Source: Micrasema longulum (taxonomy: Eukaryota > Arthropoda > Insecta > Trichoptera > Brachycentridae). Taken from it: 64,000 nt of DNA. The stretch covers positions 186,001-250,000 of the forward strand of contig JAGVSM010000824.1 in the NCBI GenBank assembly GCA_022494885.1, written 5' to 3'. The notes beneath the pieces were generated by a model, which saw only the letters and a list, made by a program, of their open reading frames with translations, had not been told where the DNA came from and made no database searches. Position numbers and translations under genes: made by a program. Below are positions 23,505-34,691 of the stretch, piece by piece (positions within the stretch are counted from its first letter, which is position 1; each line of letters opens with the position of its first letter).

Positions 23505-23955
23505 CTCTAGAAACAAACAGTCAACAATCATTAAATTACATAATGAAGATAAGGGTAAAAGACAAACAAACGAAGTTTTAAATAAAAGTCATGCATATTA
23601 AATTATGTTATATTTTCTTTCAAATGTGTGCTTATGTATATATATAAAGGGTGTGTTTGTGTGTATTTGTATAAGAGTAAGTTTACAAGTGTGTTTGTGT
23701 GTATTTGTATGAGAGTAAATGTTTAGGTCTGGGTAAGCGTGAGCATCGTTAAAAAGCAAGTGGAAGGGTATAGCAGCCAGATAGAATGTGTCTTAATTTA
23801 TTTTCAAATAAAATAACGATAGAGATTAGAATCTTGTTTATAGTTAGTGCAGCAGACTGGCAGACGGAAAAAATATTTATTTCTTGTCACACAAAAGAGG
23901 CCATTAACATTTACTTTGGAGAGTAGGTAGCAAAATTCAGGTATAAGTGCGTCTA
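23505..23955 (-). mobile_element. LINE remnant, K family copy 1
   Basis: It aligns with 36113-36550. Shared words on the + strand are GAAACAAACAGTC, TAAATAAAA.TCAT, a TG-rich block (GTGTGTTTGTGTGTATTTGT), TATAGTTAGTGCAGCAGACT, GGCAGACGGAA, TATTTCTTGTCAC and TTTGGAGAGTAGG. Read on the minus strand the last part resembles the 'N.PF..TR....F..P.C.TNYA.NS' C-terminal block of Jockey-like LINE proteins, with frameshifts. The TG-rich part would be the 3' UTR. It ends where a SINE-C begins. Confidence 0.55.
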
Positions 23956-23956
23956 T

Positions 23957-24200
23957 TTTTCATCATCATTATCATTATTCCCTTTCCACACCTAATGGTG
24001 CATAGGGCACTGCACTTAAATACCAATCGCAGCGTATCTTGATCATATTTTTGTTACATGAAGGTAAGGTGATCAATCTTACGCTTCAGGTACCAGTCCA
24101 GGGACTGTGAAATATTCTAGTGTGAAAACACCTTTTAAAATAAATATTTCATAACAATCATATCGAGAATCGAATCCGAGACCTCTCGCATGGTAGGCGT
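23957..24200 (-). mobile_element. SINE-C copy
   Basis: It has the complete distal and middle blocks: CATCATCATTATCATTATTC, CCACACCTAATGGTGCATAG, GCAGCGTATCTTGATC, AAGGTAAGGTGATCAATCTT and CCAGTCCAGGGACTGTGAA. B-box region: GAGAATCGAATCCGAGACC. The A-box end of the head is lost after ATGGTAGGCG. Confidence 0.85.
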
Positions 24201-24204
24201 CTAT

Positions 24205-25685
24205 TTTTAAAGGCAAAATATCTATTATGTTGAGTAGATCGGGTGTAAATGCAAAGCGTTTTATTATTTTTTTGTAATCTAGGTATTTAAAAATATTCCG
24301 TTGAAATTTTTTTATTGATTTCTTGTACGGTGGATATTAAACATTGATTTTAAAGGTATTTTCAATTGAAATATTTCGTTTTTGAAGCGTAATACTGACT
24401 TTACTTTCACGCAACTGACAATCTAACTATGTATTTGGTTTACCACCCCTAGGTTCCGAAAGCGAGATAATGATAATGATTAGATGTAAAAAATTCATTG
24501 AAGATTTAGACATAAAAAAGTAATGAACACTCTGTACTGTAGGTACAAGAATCAAGATTTATCGTTACCTTGGCACTGAAAGCAACTTGAAATATTTGTT
24601 TGGTTCTCAACATACGTATACTGTTACTCGGTTCAAGTCGAAACGAAGAATTATTAATGGATACGATCAATAACAAATCCGTGCGTGTTCAATTCATTTA
24701 AATGAAACGTTCTATTTATGCTGATTCAAATTATGTTATAATTTATCAATGGTCCATAAAGATGCTACATATGTAATATCAAACATGTACGCATTAACGC
24801 ACATAATAAGCAAACTCTTCCGATTTAATTGATTTTAAATACGCATTGTTTTCACAAACAACATATTTATTTTTTCAATCAGATGGTTTCTGTTTCACAC
24901 TAATTGAAAAGGTATTTTTTTTTTGTTATTTTTTCTAATACATTTCGGAACAACGTTATTTGCGTACACCGAACATATTGTTATCCCAGTAATTGAATCC
25001 CCTTAACTAAAATGGGAACAAAGGATAGTCGAATAAACGTTCAAGTCGAAAAGTTTAAAGCTTGAATTTAAATATTCTTAAGATGTGTTGATTATTTTTA
25101 CTTATTGCCCATTCGATGCACGTACACCACGGTGGAAAGAGAGAGACAATGTGTATTTTAATTACCATAATAACATAACCTCTCAATTTATATTTTTAAA
25201 TAACAAGATTATTTTTAATTTACCTTACGAATTATATATTATTTGCTGACAAAATTTGAATGAATGAAAATAAATATATTTAAACATTAGTTTTAATTAT
25301 TTTAGTTTTTGCATTGCCTAAATAAATCAGTGAAATACTTAATAATGTCCGTCTTTTAATATTATTATTATTATAGATAACTAATGTAGCGCTTCCGAGA
25401 TCTTAATTAACCGAAGCCCCTAAAAGCCGATCTGGTGAATTGTTGACTGATTTGTAGTCAAATAAAAAATAAAAATACATTATTGACTAGTTTGTTGGTG
25501 TAAACATAAAGTGTGCCGAAGACAAGAGGACAAAACAAAAAAATACAACAAATTAGTCAATATTTTTTAATATCTTCTATTGACGGACATACACAGTCCA
25601 TTCAAACGATGTTTAATACATTTTCTTATATTAAATACAGGTACAAATGAAAAAAAAAGCTACGACGAAAAAAATACAATAATTA
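24205..25685. other. AT-rich stretch, nothing supported
   Basis: No tRNA-like heads, inverted repeats or exon borders could be supported in this interval. Confidence 0.45.
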
Positions 25686-25687
25686 CC

Positions 25688-25802
25688 AACTCAAGACAAG
25701 ATCTGGTTTATCTTGGTGATTTTTTCAATCTATAAAGACTTTACCAAAAAAGTCCAGATACAACTGATTTATTTTTGCAATGCAAAAATCTTGTCTCGAG
25801 TT
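25688..25802. mobile_element. Tiny inverted-repeat element
   Basis: AACTCAAGACAAGAT (25688-25702) and ATCTTGTCTCGAGTT (25788-25802) are inverted copies with one mismatch, about 85 bp apart. The size and structure fit a miniature inverted-repeat element. No target duplication was identified and no second copy was seen in the window. Confidence 0.4.
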
Positions 25803-25804
25803 TA

Positions 25805-27890
25805 CAATGCGATATGAATGTGTTGAATGCCACTTGTTTCAGTTACATTAATTAATAAAGCCATTCAGTAAATTAAACCTAAATATGGAGCCAATTTTAT
25901 TTCTACGTTTTTGTATTTATTTATTTACACTCTTTATCAAAATACAATTTCATGTTTACTTGTATACTTGGATGTTTACTTGGGATTTTCAACATTTACT
26001 CCATTTTTCCGTGGGTGTAGTTTCCTTTCTGGAGGCCAATCATCCAAGCTACTTTTCTTAGCCGACGATGTATTTTCCTTCATTATTTTAAAACAAATAA
26101 GTCAATTTTTACATCTTAGATTTTGTATTTGGACAAAGTATAATTAGTCCTTTAGAAATTATGAAAATTATGTAATAACAATTTCGACAAACGCGTAAAT
26201 AGTTGAGTTTTACAGTTTATCGCCTTAATCAAATTGAACCCTTCCCCGATTTACCTTTCTGTGGGAAGACTATCCTTTGATGATGAGAGTCGGGGGAAGA
26301 TAGTGTATATGAAGGTGTTTTTGAATCTGGGTAGAGGGTATCTCTAGCCACCGACGGCTTTTCATTTTGAATCCATTCACTCTATGAAAATTTTGTAAAG
26401 ACAGACCGCCACGCTGCGGTGGAATATTTATTCTCATTGCTAAAATGAAGATTTACATTTCTAAAAACAGGGCTGGGAATCCAAATTTTTATCAATTTAA
26501 ATATGAACTATACCCGTTTTATCCGTTTTCAATTGAATTAATTAAAATGACAAATTTCAGAAATAATTTAAGTACGATGTGTTTTTAAAACCATGAAATA
26601 AATAAAAAAACTGCGCATGTCTTTTGTACACTATGATTTAGTTTGTGTTTTGTCCTGTAACTAAAATATATCCACGTAAAATGGTCAAAATAATAATTCA
26701 GTAACTATGCAGTAGGTTACACAATATTTTACAACCTAAAAGATTTAGTTCTTTCAGATAATTAATACAACGTCTATTGCATTGCACACATAAATCATGC
26801 TTATTTGATATGCAATGCCGGAAAATTTTGATGAATAGGTATTTTAATATTAGTTTTCTTTTAATTTTTCGCAAATACCGCCCCAATACTGTGCAAAAAG
26901 ACAACCGCGCCTCAGAATAATTTTGCCTACCTAAAATCGACGTTTGGCTGTCTCGTTTTGTATTAATTATAAAACCTGAACCGGTTTCTTAGTTTTATTT
27001 TAGATTTTGTATTGGAATGATATTTTATCGCACGTCTAAAGACAGCAGATAAAACAGGGCACCTATCCGAGTTTTTGGATGGTCCTAGCTCCCATAAAAA
27101 ACAAATTATCAAAAAAACAAAACAATTGAAATACGCCACTAGTACATAATATCTATATTAGGTAAAAATAATTTTTCTAGTGCCGTAATACAGGGAAAAA
27201 ATATGAGAATATGAAGAAACTTGAGACCGCGTTTCATTTTGTTTCGTTTTATTTCCAGTTCAAACTTATTTATTCAGTTACGTTTTTTTTTATAATTTTT
27301 ACTTCTTTCACACGTCATTGTATAAATATTTACAAATTAGAGACTTTTAATTGAATGCTTAAGATGTCAGTCGAAAAACAGTTAAAGACTATTCTGAAAA
27401 CAAAAACTTTTTGGACCATCAAATCTGAAACTTCATGCATTGTAACCAAATGCTCTCAAAATAAAGGTATCAAATCGGTGTATATTAAACTATTTACAAC
27501 ATATATATTTTTTTCCTGCTTCAATAAATTCATGCTTAAAACCGCTCAGCCACCAAATTAATTTACACTTGAATTGTCAATATAAAAATGAATCATTGAA
27601 TTTCTTAATTATTTTTTGTTATCTGCTTTTTCTTTTACTTTTTAGCAAAAACAACAAGCGCAAAACTTTTAATAGCAATCAAAAGTAAAAATGAATGAAT
27701 GAAATTAAATGCTCAATTACTTTTTTTTTTAAACTCAACCGCATAAATTCAATATCAGGAAAAAAATAATATAGTGGATCCTTTTAACATAACTTTTTTA
27801 CTTCACGCCATATGGCACAAGGAAAATTTCATATGATCACAAAGAAAAAATAGTATTGTTTATGATATTATTATCATAATTATTATATTT
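25805..27890. other. AT-rich stretch with one GC-richer patch
   Basis: 26225-26420 is less AT-rich (for example TGATGAGAGTCGGGGGAAG and CACGCTGCGGTGG) but has no exon-like borders or sustained frame. The rest is featureless. Frames at 25911-26147 and 27355-27561 have no recognised domains. Confidence 0.4.
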
Positions 27891-27894
27891 GGAA

Positions 27895-28095
27895 AATTTA
27901 TATAGCGCTGTTTTTGTCGCAGTTGCCTCAAGGGCGCTGTACAACAAATAAATATCCCAGCACGTCTTGCAGCTACTGAGCGCATGAACTGTTGGAATCC
28001 TAGATCACATTTACAAAATGCAGGTATTTGATAGTTAAGATACCAATCGTCTTGCAACTACAAAGCGATCGTATGAGTGGAATTCTAGCAACTTA
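27895..28095 (-). repeat. RTE-like 3' end scrap and two-unit tandem repeat
   Basis: TTATATAGCGCTGTTTTTGT and GTTGCCTCAAGGGCGCTGTA match, in inverse orientation, the AAAGCGCCCTTGAGG block at 42057. This is probably a LINE end. Next to it two related units (about 27950-28015 and 28035-28090) share CGTCTTGCA.CTAC, then a GCG..., then GGAAT.CTAG, giving a roughly 85-bp tandem repeat. Confidence 0.45.
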
Positions 28096-28164
28096 AAATT
28101 ATATCGATAAACTTACTAGAATGAGCAATGATCAGAATAGTAAATTTGTCAGTTCAATTTATCG

Positions 28165-28435
28165 TCGGCTTTATTATCGGCAAAATCAAGAAGGGAGATC
28201 TGCGTTGATTTGGGCATAATAAGCGAATGAACAGCAAAAGAATGGCTAAAAATATTTGTAATGCGAATTTTGATGGATGCAAAAATAGAGAAAGACCGAG
28301 GAAGACATGGCATGACCAAATCTAACAAATAATAAAGGATGGACATGTTAAAAGTCGGAATAATCGGCTCGCGTGCATAAAAAGATGTATGAATATTGAA
28401 AAAGCGAGATTTGTATGAAGTGTTCAAGGTTCAAA
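28165..28435 (+). pseudogene. LINE reverse-transcriptase C-terminus, S family copy 1
   Basis: One + frame reads GHNKRMNSKRMAKNICNANF, then a segment with RERPRKTWHDQI, a stop, then KDGHVKSRNNRLACIKRCMN and IEKARFV. The 'GH..RM ... GRPRK.W.D' order is the diagnostic C-terminal tail of RTE/CR1-like LINE proteins found downstream of the reverse transcriptase. The copy at 42150-42500 gives the same frame and retains GRGRPKKTWHDQ. One internal stop and missing RT and endonuclease domains make it a dead fragment. Confidence 0.75.
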
Positions 28436-28499
28436 GTAAACACAAAAAAAAACAAATGAAACACCGTTTTAACACTATGGTTGAGAAAATAACAAAAAT

Positions 28500-28835
28500 A
28501 TCTAAAGGGAAGATTTTGTAGATTGTAAATAGTTACCGCCGCACATGTGGTCGCTTGCTAATTGCTGGAAGATGGTATATGCCCAAGTGTAGTTTCCAAG
28601 GAAAGGAGTGATGCCCATCGTTTAGTCCTAATATTTTAAATTTTGATTTTTTCTTTGCCCCAAGGGAGAATCGTTCTTTTATATCATTTTTCATTTTATA
28701 GAATTTATCATTATTTTAATCTTTAGAAAGCTTGTTTATTTTTTTAATTTTTATCAGCGGTCTCAACGTCAGTTTTAAAATCTCCAATTCCAAAGAATGG
28801 GTTAAATTGAATAAAGAGACATAAACAAAAAACAT
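28500..28835. other. Unassigned stretch
   Basis: Mixed composition with no repeat signature shared elsewhere in the window and no convincing exon borders. Confidence 0.4.
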
Positions 28836-28838
28836 TTT

Positions 28839-28995
28839 ATCATCATTACCTTTCGGGATCTAGTGGTGCATAGGGCACTGCATAGGCACGCTAATCGCAG
28901 CGTATCTTGATATATTTTTTGTTACAAAAGGGTAATATGATCATGTCTTAAGCTTGAGGTGCCATTTTCGGGACGGTGAAACACTTCAGCGTAAA
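28839..28995 (-). mobile_element. SINE-C copy, distal half
   Basis: TCATCATTACCTTTCGGG, TAGTGGTGCATAGGGCACTG, CTAATCGCAGCGTATCTTGA and GGGACGGTGAA occur in family order. The tRNA-like head is absent. Confidence 0.75.
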
Positions 28996-28999
28996 AACA

Positions 29000-29750
29000 C
29001 AATTGTAATTGTATTTAAAAAATATATATATCATTTTTTAAACGAGAGTACAATTATACAACTATACTTATTAGGTATGCAATTTTTACAAACTTGTTCA
29101 TGTTTATTGGGAAATTTGCAATTTGAAAATATTGTACAAGCCTGTCATTTTTGTTTTCAAAACCAGGAAGTTCAGTACTACGGGAAATTGGTACGCGGTA
29201 AAAATTACAGCATTTAATTTAATAGTGATGTTTCACAAAAGTGTATGAAAAATTAATAAAAATGTTTTTTTTTAATTAACGACGTTACTACCTCTTCCGA
29301 AGCAACCAAAGATAGAGTAATATATTTCCAACTTAATGAAAGCCAACCCACCAATCAGTAGAATTCACCGAAGATAACCTGTGAAGTTACAGGCTGAGTA
29401 ATTTCGAAATCACAAAACATGAAAAAAAAATCGTAGCACTGATAATACATCAATTTTCATTTTATTAAATTTAGTTTTTTTTTTTAATACACAAAAAAAT
29501 ACATAAAACTCTTGAAATACCTCATTGCAACCCTCAAAGTAAGGGTGTATTACATCTTTATACCCTTAATTATGCTAATTGCTTCTATCTCTCTGCTTTA
29601 TTTCTCTTTTCTTGCCCTCAAAGAACCTCTTTCCCAGAATGAGTATCCATTTTAATAGAAATACGAAATATGTTAATATTTTTTAGATAATTGTATTTTT
29701 TTTAAGTAAATATTTTTAAAAATCGCAAATTGCTTTATTCGAACAATTTG
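29000..29750. other. Unassigned AT-rich stretch
   Basis: The open frame overlapping 28954-29217 begins inside the SINE-C body and has no known domain. Nothing else is recognised. Confidence 0.4.
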
Positions 29751-29754
29751 TAAG

Positions 29755-30020
29755 GGAGCTCGAGTTCGATTTCCGACATGGTTGGCATTGAAATATTGAT
29801 TTAAAGGGGTATTTTTTTCTAAAATATTTGTCTCTGGACTGGCACTTGAAACTTAAGACTGATCATCTAACCCTCATGTAACAAAATGATCGAAATAAAA
29901 AAAAATAAAAAATCACAGGAACGGTCGGGTTAAGCGGCAATCATTTATTGAACCTGGACTGGCACCTGAAGCGTAGGACTGATCACATTACCTTCATGTA
30001 ACGTAACAGACCATCGAAAT
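29755..30020 (+). mobile_element. Two SINE-C fragments in tandem
   Basis: The first (29755-29895) has the B-box region GAGTTCGATTTCCGACATGG, then TGGACTGGCACTTGAAAC, GACTGATCATC and CCTCATGTAACA. The second (29951-30020) repeats GGACTGGCACCTGAAGCG and CACATTACCTTCATGTAACG. Each is truncated; the second has no head. Confidence 0.75.
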
Positions 30021-30224
30021 TTTCGGCATTTGGTTTACAGTTGCAGTGTTCTATGAGAATAAAATTAGAACATCCGAAGAATTGAGTATTTATATTTTTT
30101 CTGACGCCATAAACTTTAATTAAAGTTTCTTAAATGGATTACCTCAACATTGAAGACAAAACAACTCACACATGGCAACCATTGCCTTCATTAGTAGCCA
30201 CAGCTATAAACAATCGAAGATTTC

Positions 30225-30290
30225 AGCTGGTGGGAATTCAAACCACTGATTTGTGGCAGTAGAGTAACCATTGTTGCTTTTCGCGACGTG
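30225..30290 (-). mobile_element. Possible tRNA-like SINE head
   Basis: On the minus strand the sequence has a B-box-like GTTTGAATTCCC near a diverged A-box region. It is too short and diverged to assign to SINE-A, B or C. Confidence 0.25.
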
Positions 30291-30400
30291 GGAATTGGAG
30301 GTGTAACGTGAGACCTGGGACGTGTATTAAATAAGACGATAAAAAAATATCGATGTTGGTCGATAAAATTAATTTAAATTTTCTATTATAAATTTAGAAT

Positions 30401-30748
30401 CATCATCATAATTCTCTTTTCGAACCTATTGATGTATAGGACACTGTATTGGTATCGATATTTGTTAGTAAATTTTATTGAATTTGGAATAATCGTCATT
30501 GCCTTTCCGCAGCTAATGGTGCATAGGATACGGCATTGATACGCCAAACACAGCGTATCTTAATATTTGTTTGTGTCAATGCGTTAAGGTGATCAGTTTT
30601 ACGCTTCAGGTGCCAGTCCAGGTACTATGAAATATTCTAGGGTAAATTCACCTTTTTAATGAATATTTCATGTCAACCATGTCGGAAATTGAACCCGAAG
30701 CCTCTTGCATGGTAGGCAAACGCGTTGATCACTACACCACGTGGGCGG
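30401..30748 (-). mobile_element. SINE-C copy with an extra distal fragment
   Basis: A full copy covers 30492-30748: GTCATTGCCTTTCCGCAGC, AATGGTGCATAGGATACGG, CAGCGTATCTTAATA, TTCAGGTGCCAGTCCAGG. The head has GAAATTGAACCCGAAGCCTC (B box) and TGATCACTACACCACGTGGG (A box). Immediately before it, 30401-30470 repeats the distal block alone (ATCATCATCATAATTCTC, GATGTATAGGACACTG). One insertion next to another or a partial duplication explains this. Confidence 0.85.
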
Positions 30749-31173
30749 AAAATTCAGAATAGATGCATAAAATTATTTAATTTATTCGTCTTTTGTATAC
30801 CTACATATTTAAGTAGAACCAAAAAATAAATAGTATTTTTCAGAACTGCATTTTTTACTGACATTCTTTCTTGTTTTTCTTCCATATTTTAATTATGATA
30901 ATAAAAATACGTAGTTAGTTGAATCAAATCAGTCTGAAGATCTCCGTTACGACGAAAGTCCGTCACTGGTAAAAAAATATAAATAAAAGTGGAACTCAAC
31001 TCGACACGTATTTTTAAAAAATTATAAACAATATTTTTAGTTTTTTAAAATTTTCGTAGACTGTAGGTCTTAATAAACATAAAAATATATTTGCTTTATC
31101 ATTTATTTATCTGGTGTTTCATAGTAAAAGCATTCTGTTACTAAGCGAAGTAATAACCTTTTTTAAATTTTGG

Positions 31174-31404
31174 TTTTGTGGTGTAGAAGGTAGCGCATTT
31201 TTCTACCATGCAAGAGATCTTAAGCTCAATCGTTGTGGTTGACATGCTTGAATTAAAATATTTATTTCGAAATGTATTCTTAATGTATTATTGGACTGAT
31301 AACTATAGCGTTAATATGATCATCTTGATTAATGTAAATAATCGAGATACGCTACGATCGATGCAGTTCCTCATGCACCATTGGGTAAAAAAACGGTAAA
31401 ATGA
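31174..31404 (+). mobile_element. SINE-C copy
   Basis: Head TTGTGGTGTAGAAGGTAGCG, CTACCATGCAAGAGATC and a B-box remnant CTCAATCGTTGTGG, then the body, ending at GATACGCTACGATCG and GCACCATTGGG. The open frame at 31208-31399 lies wholly inside the SINE and is not a gene. A body-only fragment of the same family follows at 31493-31560. Confidence 0.75.
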
Positions 31405-31564
31405 TGAAGATTTAAAATATCCATACTGCATTCGTTGAAATCTTCACAAATCGCAACGAATATGTGTTTCGTAAAAATTAAGTTTTATTTAACTGTATAC
31501 TGGTTAATGGCATCTGAGGTGTAAGACTTATCATCTTACTTTCGTGTAATGAAAAATGGTTATT

Positions 31565-32550
31565 AGTAAATAAAAATCAAAAATTGGTATACAAATGCAC
31601 CACTTTATTTGGATAAGGGAATTAACTTATTTATTTACGGAGGTTTTCTCTTTTAGGTCTCAACTAGCTAGAATTTTTTGTGTTTAGGCAGAATCTATTT
31701 TAATAGATGCGTTTTTTTATTGGATTGCATCTCATTTATTAATACACTGATTTTAACTATTTATTTAACAATGCTTATGAATCAAAATCAAATACTTATA
31801 TTAATGCAAATTGAACCTAAATGTTAATTATAAAATACACCAAAAATATCATTTATAATTTACAAAAAAATATGGAGATATTATTGAAACGTCCAGAAAT
31901 TATTATGCTTTACCTTCTAAGTATTTAAATACTTTAATATGTTAACTAAATAAAATTAAATGAACAAGTCATGTGAATACTTAGATTTTTGTCATCTTTG
32001 TTGAGATACGCATCTAGTAATTCCATTTAAAAAATTTACGAAATCTAATAAAAAATATCGATGATTATTGTGTTTCCGACATTGGTCAACATGATTTTGG
32101 TTCCCACAAGTACCAATAAAGGCACTTAATGCCGTTTTTTATCCACAAAATTTCGTCAAATCCATGGATAATATTCCTGGTTTCGTGTACCTCAATCAGA
32201 AGTTTCCTAAAATTAGTAAAGCAAAAATTAAATAAAGAATATTTGTGTGTCCACAAATACGATCATTAATACATGTGGAGAATGGATCTTAGCAGGCATT
32301 CAAAAGTGTTAGTTTCAGTTTATAGGTAAATCAGAATGTTCGAATATCATGCATTTAAGAATGGAGAAAGCATTAAAATGTTTGAAATTATGAATGCACG
32401 CATCTTGGAATCCTTATGTGATGAGGAAAAACCGATATCGTGTTCAAACTTAAAAGAAAAGTTACTATTAAATACACATTTTTTATTCTGAGACAAAAAA
32501 AGGTTATCTGTTGTTTCTCTGTGTTATTAAAAAAAAAATCCTATCGACCC
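31565..32550. other. AT-rich stretch, nothing supported
   Basis: No shared repeat, exon border or inverted repeat was recognised. Confidence 0.4.
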
Positions 32551-32554
32551 ATTA

Positions 32555-32860
32555 GCATTGTAATCGAGAGCCTGAACTCCGCGGTAAGTTTATTCTCGTG
32601 GGTGAGCTCGATAATCATATGACGAAAATTAGTACTGGCTCGTTTTCATAATAGGCAAGCACTTGTGAGTTGTGAATTCCCTTTTAGTATGCCGAGCCGG
32701 TTATGCAAGACTATCGCACTAGAATTGCAAAAAGGTGATTGCCTGCAATAATTGGGTGTTAGTTTTTCGCTCCAGCACGTTATTTACGCGATGCGATGAA
32801 TAGGCAATGAAATTGCATGTCGGCGTTCCCTTTACATCGACATGTTAAATAAATGTATTT
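32555..32860. other. Complex, less AT-rich island
   Basis: This stretch has higher sequence complexity than its surroundings, with words such as TTTACGCGATGCGATG and GTATGCCGAGCCGG. A donor-like CGCGGTAAGTTT sits at about 32580, but the nearest upstream AG lacks a good pyrimidine tract. No open frame runs through it. A conserved noncoding regulatory element is possible; nothing in the window proves it. Confidence 0.3.
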
Positions 32861-32864
32861 GTTG

Positions 32865-33420
32865 AATGTTCTGGTTGAACATTTAGTCAATATTCACAAA
32901 AATTCAATCCAATGAGGTATTTTATTATTTTTCCGCATAAAAACGTTAGAAAAATCTTTTCAAAATTGTTTAAGTTTTGTATGAACATGTATGTATTTTG
33001 ACTCATGTACAAAATGATCACTTGATTTCCTTTGCTAGGTTTTATTCATTTATCACTTTAATTAAAGAACTATATCAAAAATCATTTTAATACGTAGATG
33101 AAGCGTATTAATGAAATAAAATCAAAAGAGCTACTTTGTTTTATTATTTTTATTTTTTATGTAAAGGGATCAAAATCATCACAAAATAAAATAAGGAAGT
33201 ATTATTTATCTAGATTGTTAATGGAACGCCTTTTTTACAATGTTCAATATAATATCTACGGAAGTAAGGACAAAAAACTTATTTTGGATCAAATACTACA
33301 AAATTGATATGAAAACGATGTATTTACACTCTTATTTTTATCAACTTTCTACAAAAAAACACTAAAATTATTAACAATTTGTTGTCATCAGCGCTTTTAC
33401 TATAATTATAATTCTTCGAG
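32865..33420. other. AT-rich stretch, nothing supported
   Basis: A frame at 33098-33307 has no recognised domain. Otherwise featureless. Confidence 0.4.
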
Positions 33421-33424
33421 GTGA

Positions 33425-33580
33425 GAATCAGTGCAATACAAGCTTCTGACGTCACTGCGACCTGTGAAGATCAATTGTGACGGGTTCCCGTAAAAAGTTC
33501 TCACCCTACAAGCCCAGGTCTTAACTCTTCTCAGAGGACCACTAGTTGAACCTGAATATGCGGCTTCTTTTAAGATGCAA
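33425..33580 (-). repeat. Repeat E copy 2
   Basis: Aligned by eye with 4440-4600 through TGACGTCACTGCGACCTGTG, ATTGTGACGGGTTCCCGT and CCTACAAGCCCAGG. It contains a perfect TGACGTCA (33447-33454). The minus strand is open for 62 codons here; the reading KTWACRVRTFYGNPSQLIF is not one I can place. Confidence 0.55.
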
Positions 33581-33846
33581 AGCATTACATTCATATATCA
33601 CATAGTGTTTAGGTATATCCTCATCTCCACAGCAAAACAACAACACTTATTGCAATAATATTTTTGAATAAAATGATGGTAATGAGCAAAACAATGAGTT
33701 AATTAGCTTATTATGGCCTTAAAACTTTTGAACGGGTGAATTTACCATCCTAACGTTTTGAAGCGTATTAGATTGTATGTGCAGAGCAACTATTTAATAG
33801 CTAAACAACACGGACCATTTGTTTTTAATGCAGGACAAATCAACCG

Positions 33847-34690
33847 TTGATGATCCCTGTGGGGAGAATTATTGGTATGTTGAACAACCTACCAAGAGAA
33901 GTGGATCTTTTCTATGCTGAGATTACCAGCTTTAAACTCTTCCTCTTTAACTTTAAAATTAAAAACATTCAAAAGAAATTTTTAAGGAGCCTGGAATATC
34001 GTTTTGGCAACATTGAAAATGATTACGGCGCATCTTTGATCAATTTTAATATAGAATCACTACAAAAAAGGCGCCTTACATATGATTTAATTTTTCTTTT
34101 CAAAATTCTCAATAATGTAGTTGATTCGCCGTATCTTTAACAAAATATTGGTTTTCGTTGTCCTCTTCGCTATACTAGATTAAATTCCCTTTTTGTACCA
34201 ACTTGTAAAAACAATTATACCTCAAATTCATTCATTAGACGTACCTGTAGAAATTATAACGGACTCAGTATTGATGTAGACATTTTTAACTGCAAGTTGC
34301 ATTTGTACAGAAAAAAATTTCATGGGGTCGATTATTTGGGATAGTTGCTAAATGTGCATCTTGAGTGGTTTATGTTATGTATATGTGTCGCATGTAATGT
34401 ATATGTTTGCGTATGTTTTATATGTGCGTTCATGTGTGTGCGTGGATGGCTCGGCGGGTACATTCGGTATTTTTATTTATTTTAATTTATTACCTCCATG
34501 GAAAACGCAAAGTCAACAACTATTCTTTTCTCACTTAATTCTTATTTTTTTTATATTTTTTTGTCACATTTAATGTTTATATCTTTTTAACTTATGAAAA
34601 CTTAATTGATCTTTTTATGTAAAAAAATTGTTGTTTTTAATACTTACTTTGTATGACTGTATGTTTTCTGAATAAAATAAAAAAAAAATT
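33847..34690 (+). mobile_element. Jockey-like LINE 3' part
   Basis: One + frame runs from about 33940 to 34340 with a single internal TAA (34138-34140). It reads IKNIQKKFLRSLEYRFG, a YGASL block, ESLQKRRLTYDLIFLFKILN, NVVDSPYL, then RCPLRYTRLNSLFVPTCKNN and NSFIRRTCRNYN. This is the order of the post-RT region of Jockey-type LINE proteins ('QR.FLR', 'L..RR...DL.FL.KI.N', 'P...TR...LF..P...NY..NS'). A TG-rich 3' UTR follows, ending in an AATAAAATAAAAAAAAA tail near 34672-34690. The RT core and endonuclease are missing by 5' truncation. With only one stop, it is among the better preserved remnants. Confidence 0.85.
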
Positions 34691-34691
34691 A

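Noticed and set aside
31208..31399. Frame of 63 codons
   Set aside because: It lies wholly within a SINE-C copy.
32555..32582. Short exon ending at CGCGGTAAGT
   Set aside because: The donor is good, but the acceptor (CCCATTAG) lacks an adjacent pyrimidine tract and the exon would be only about 27 nt.
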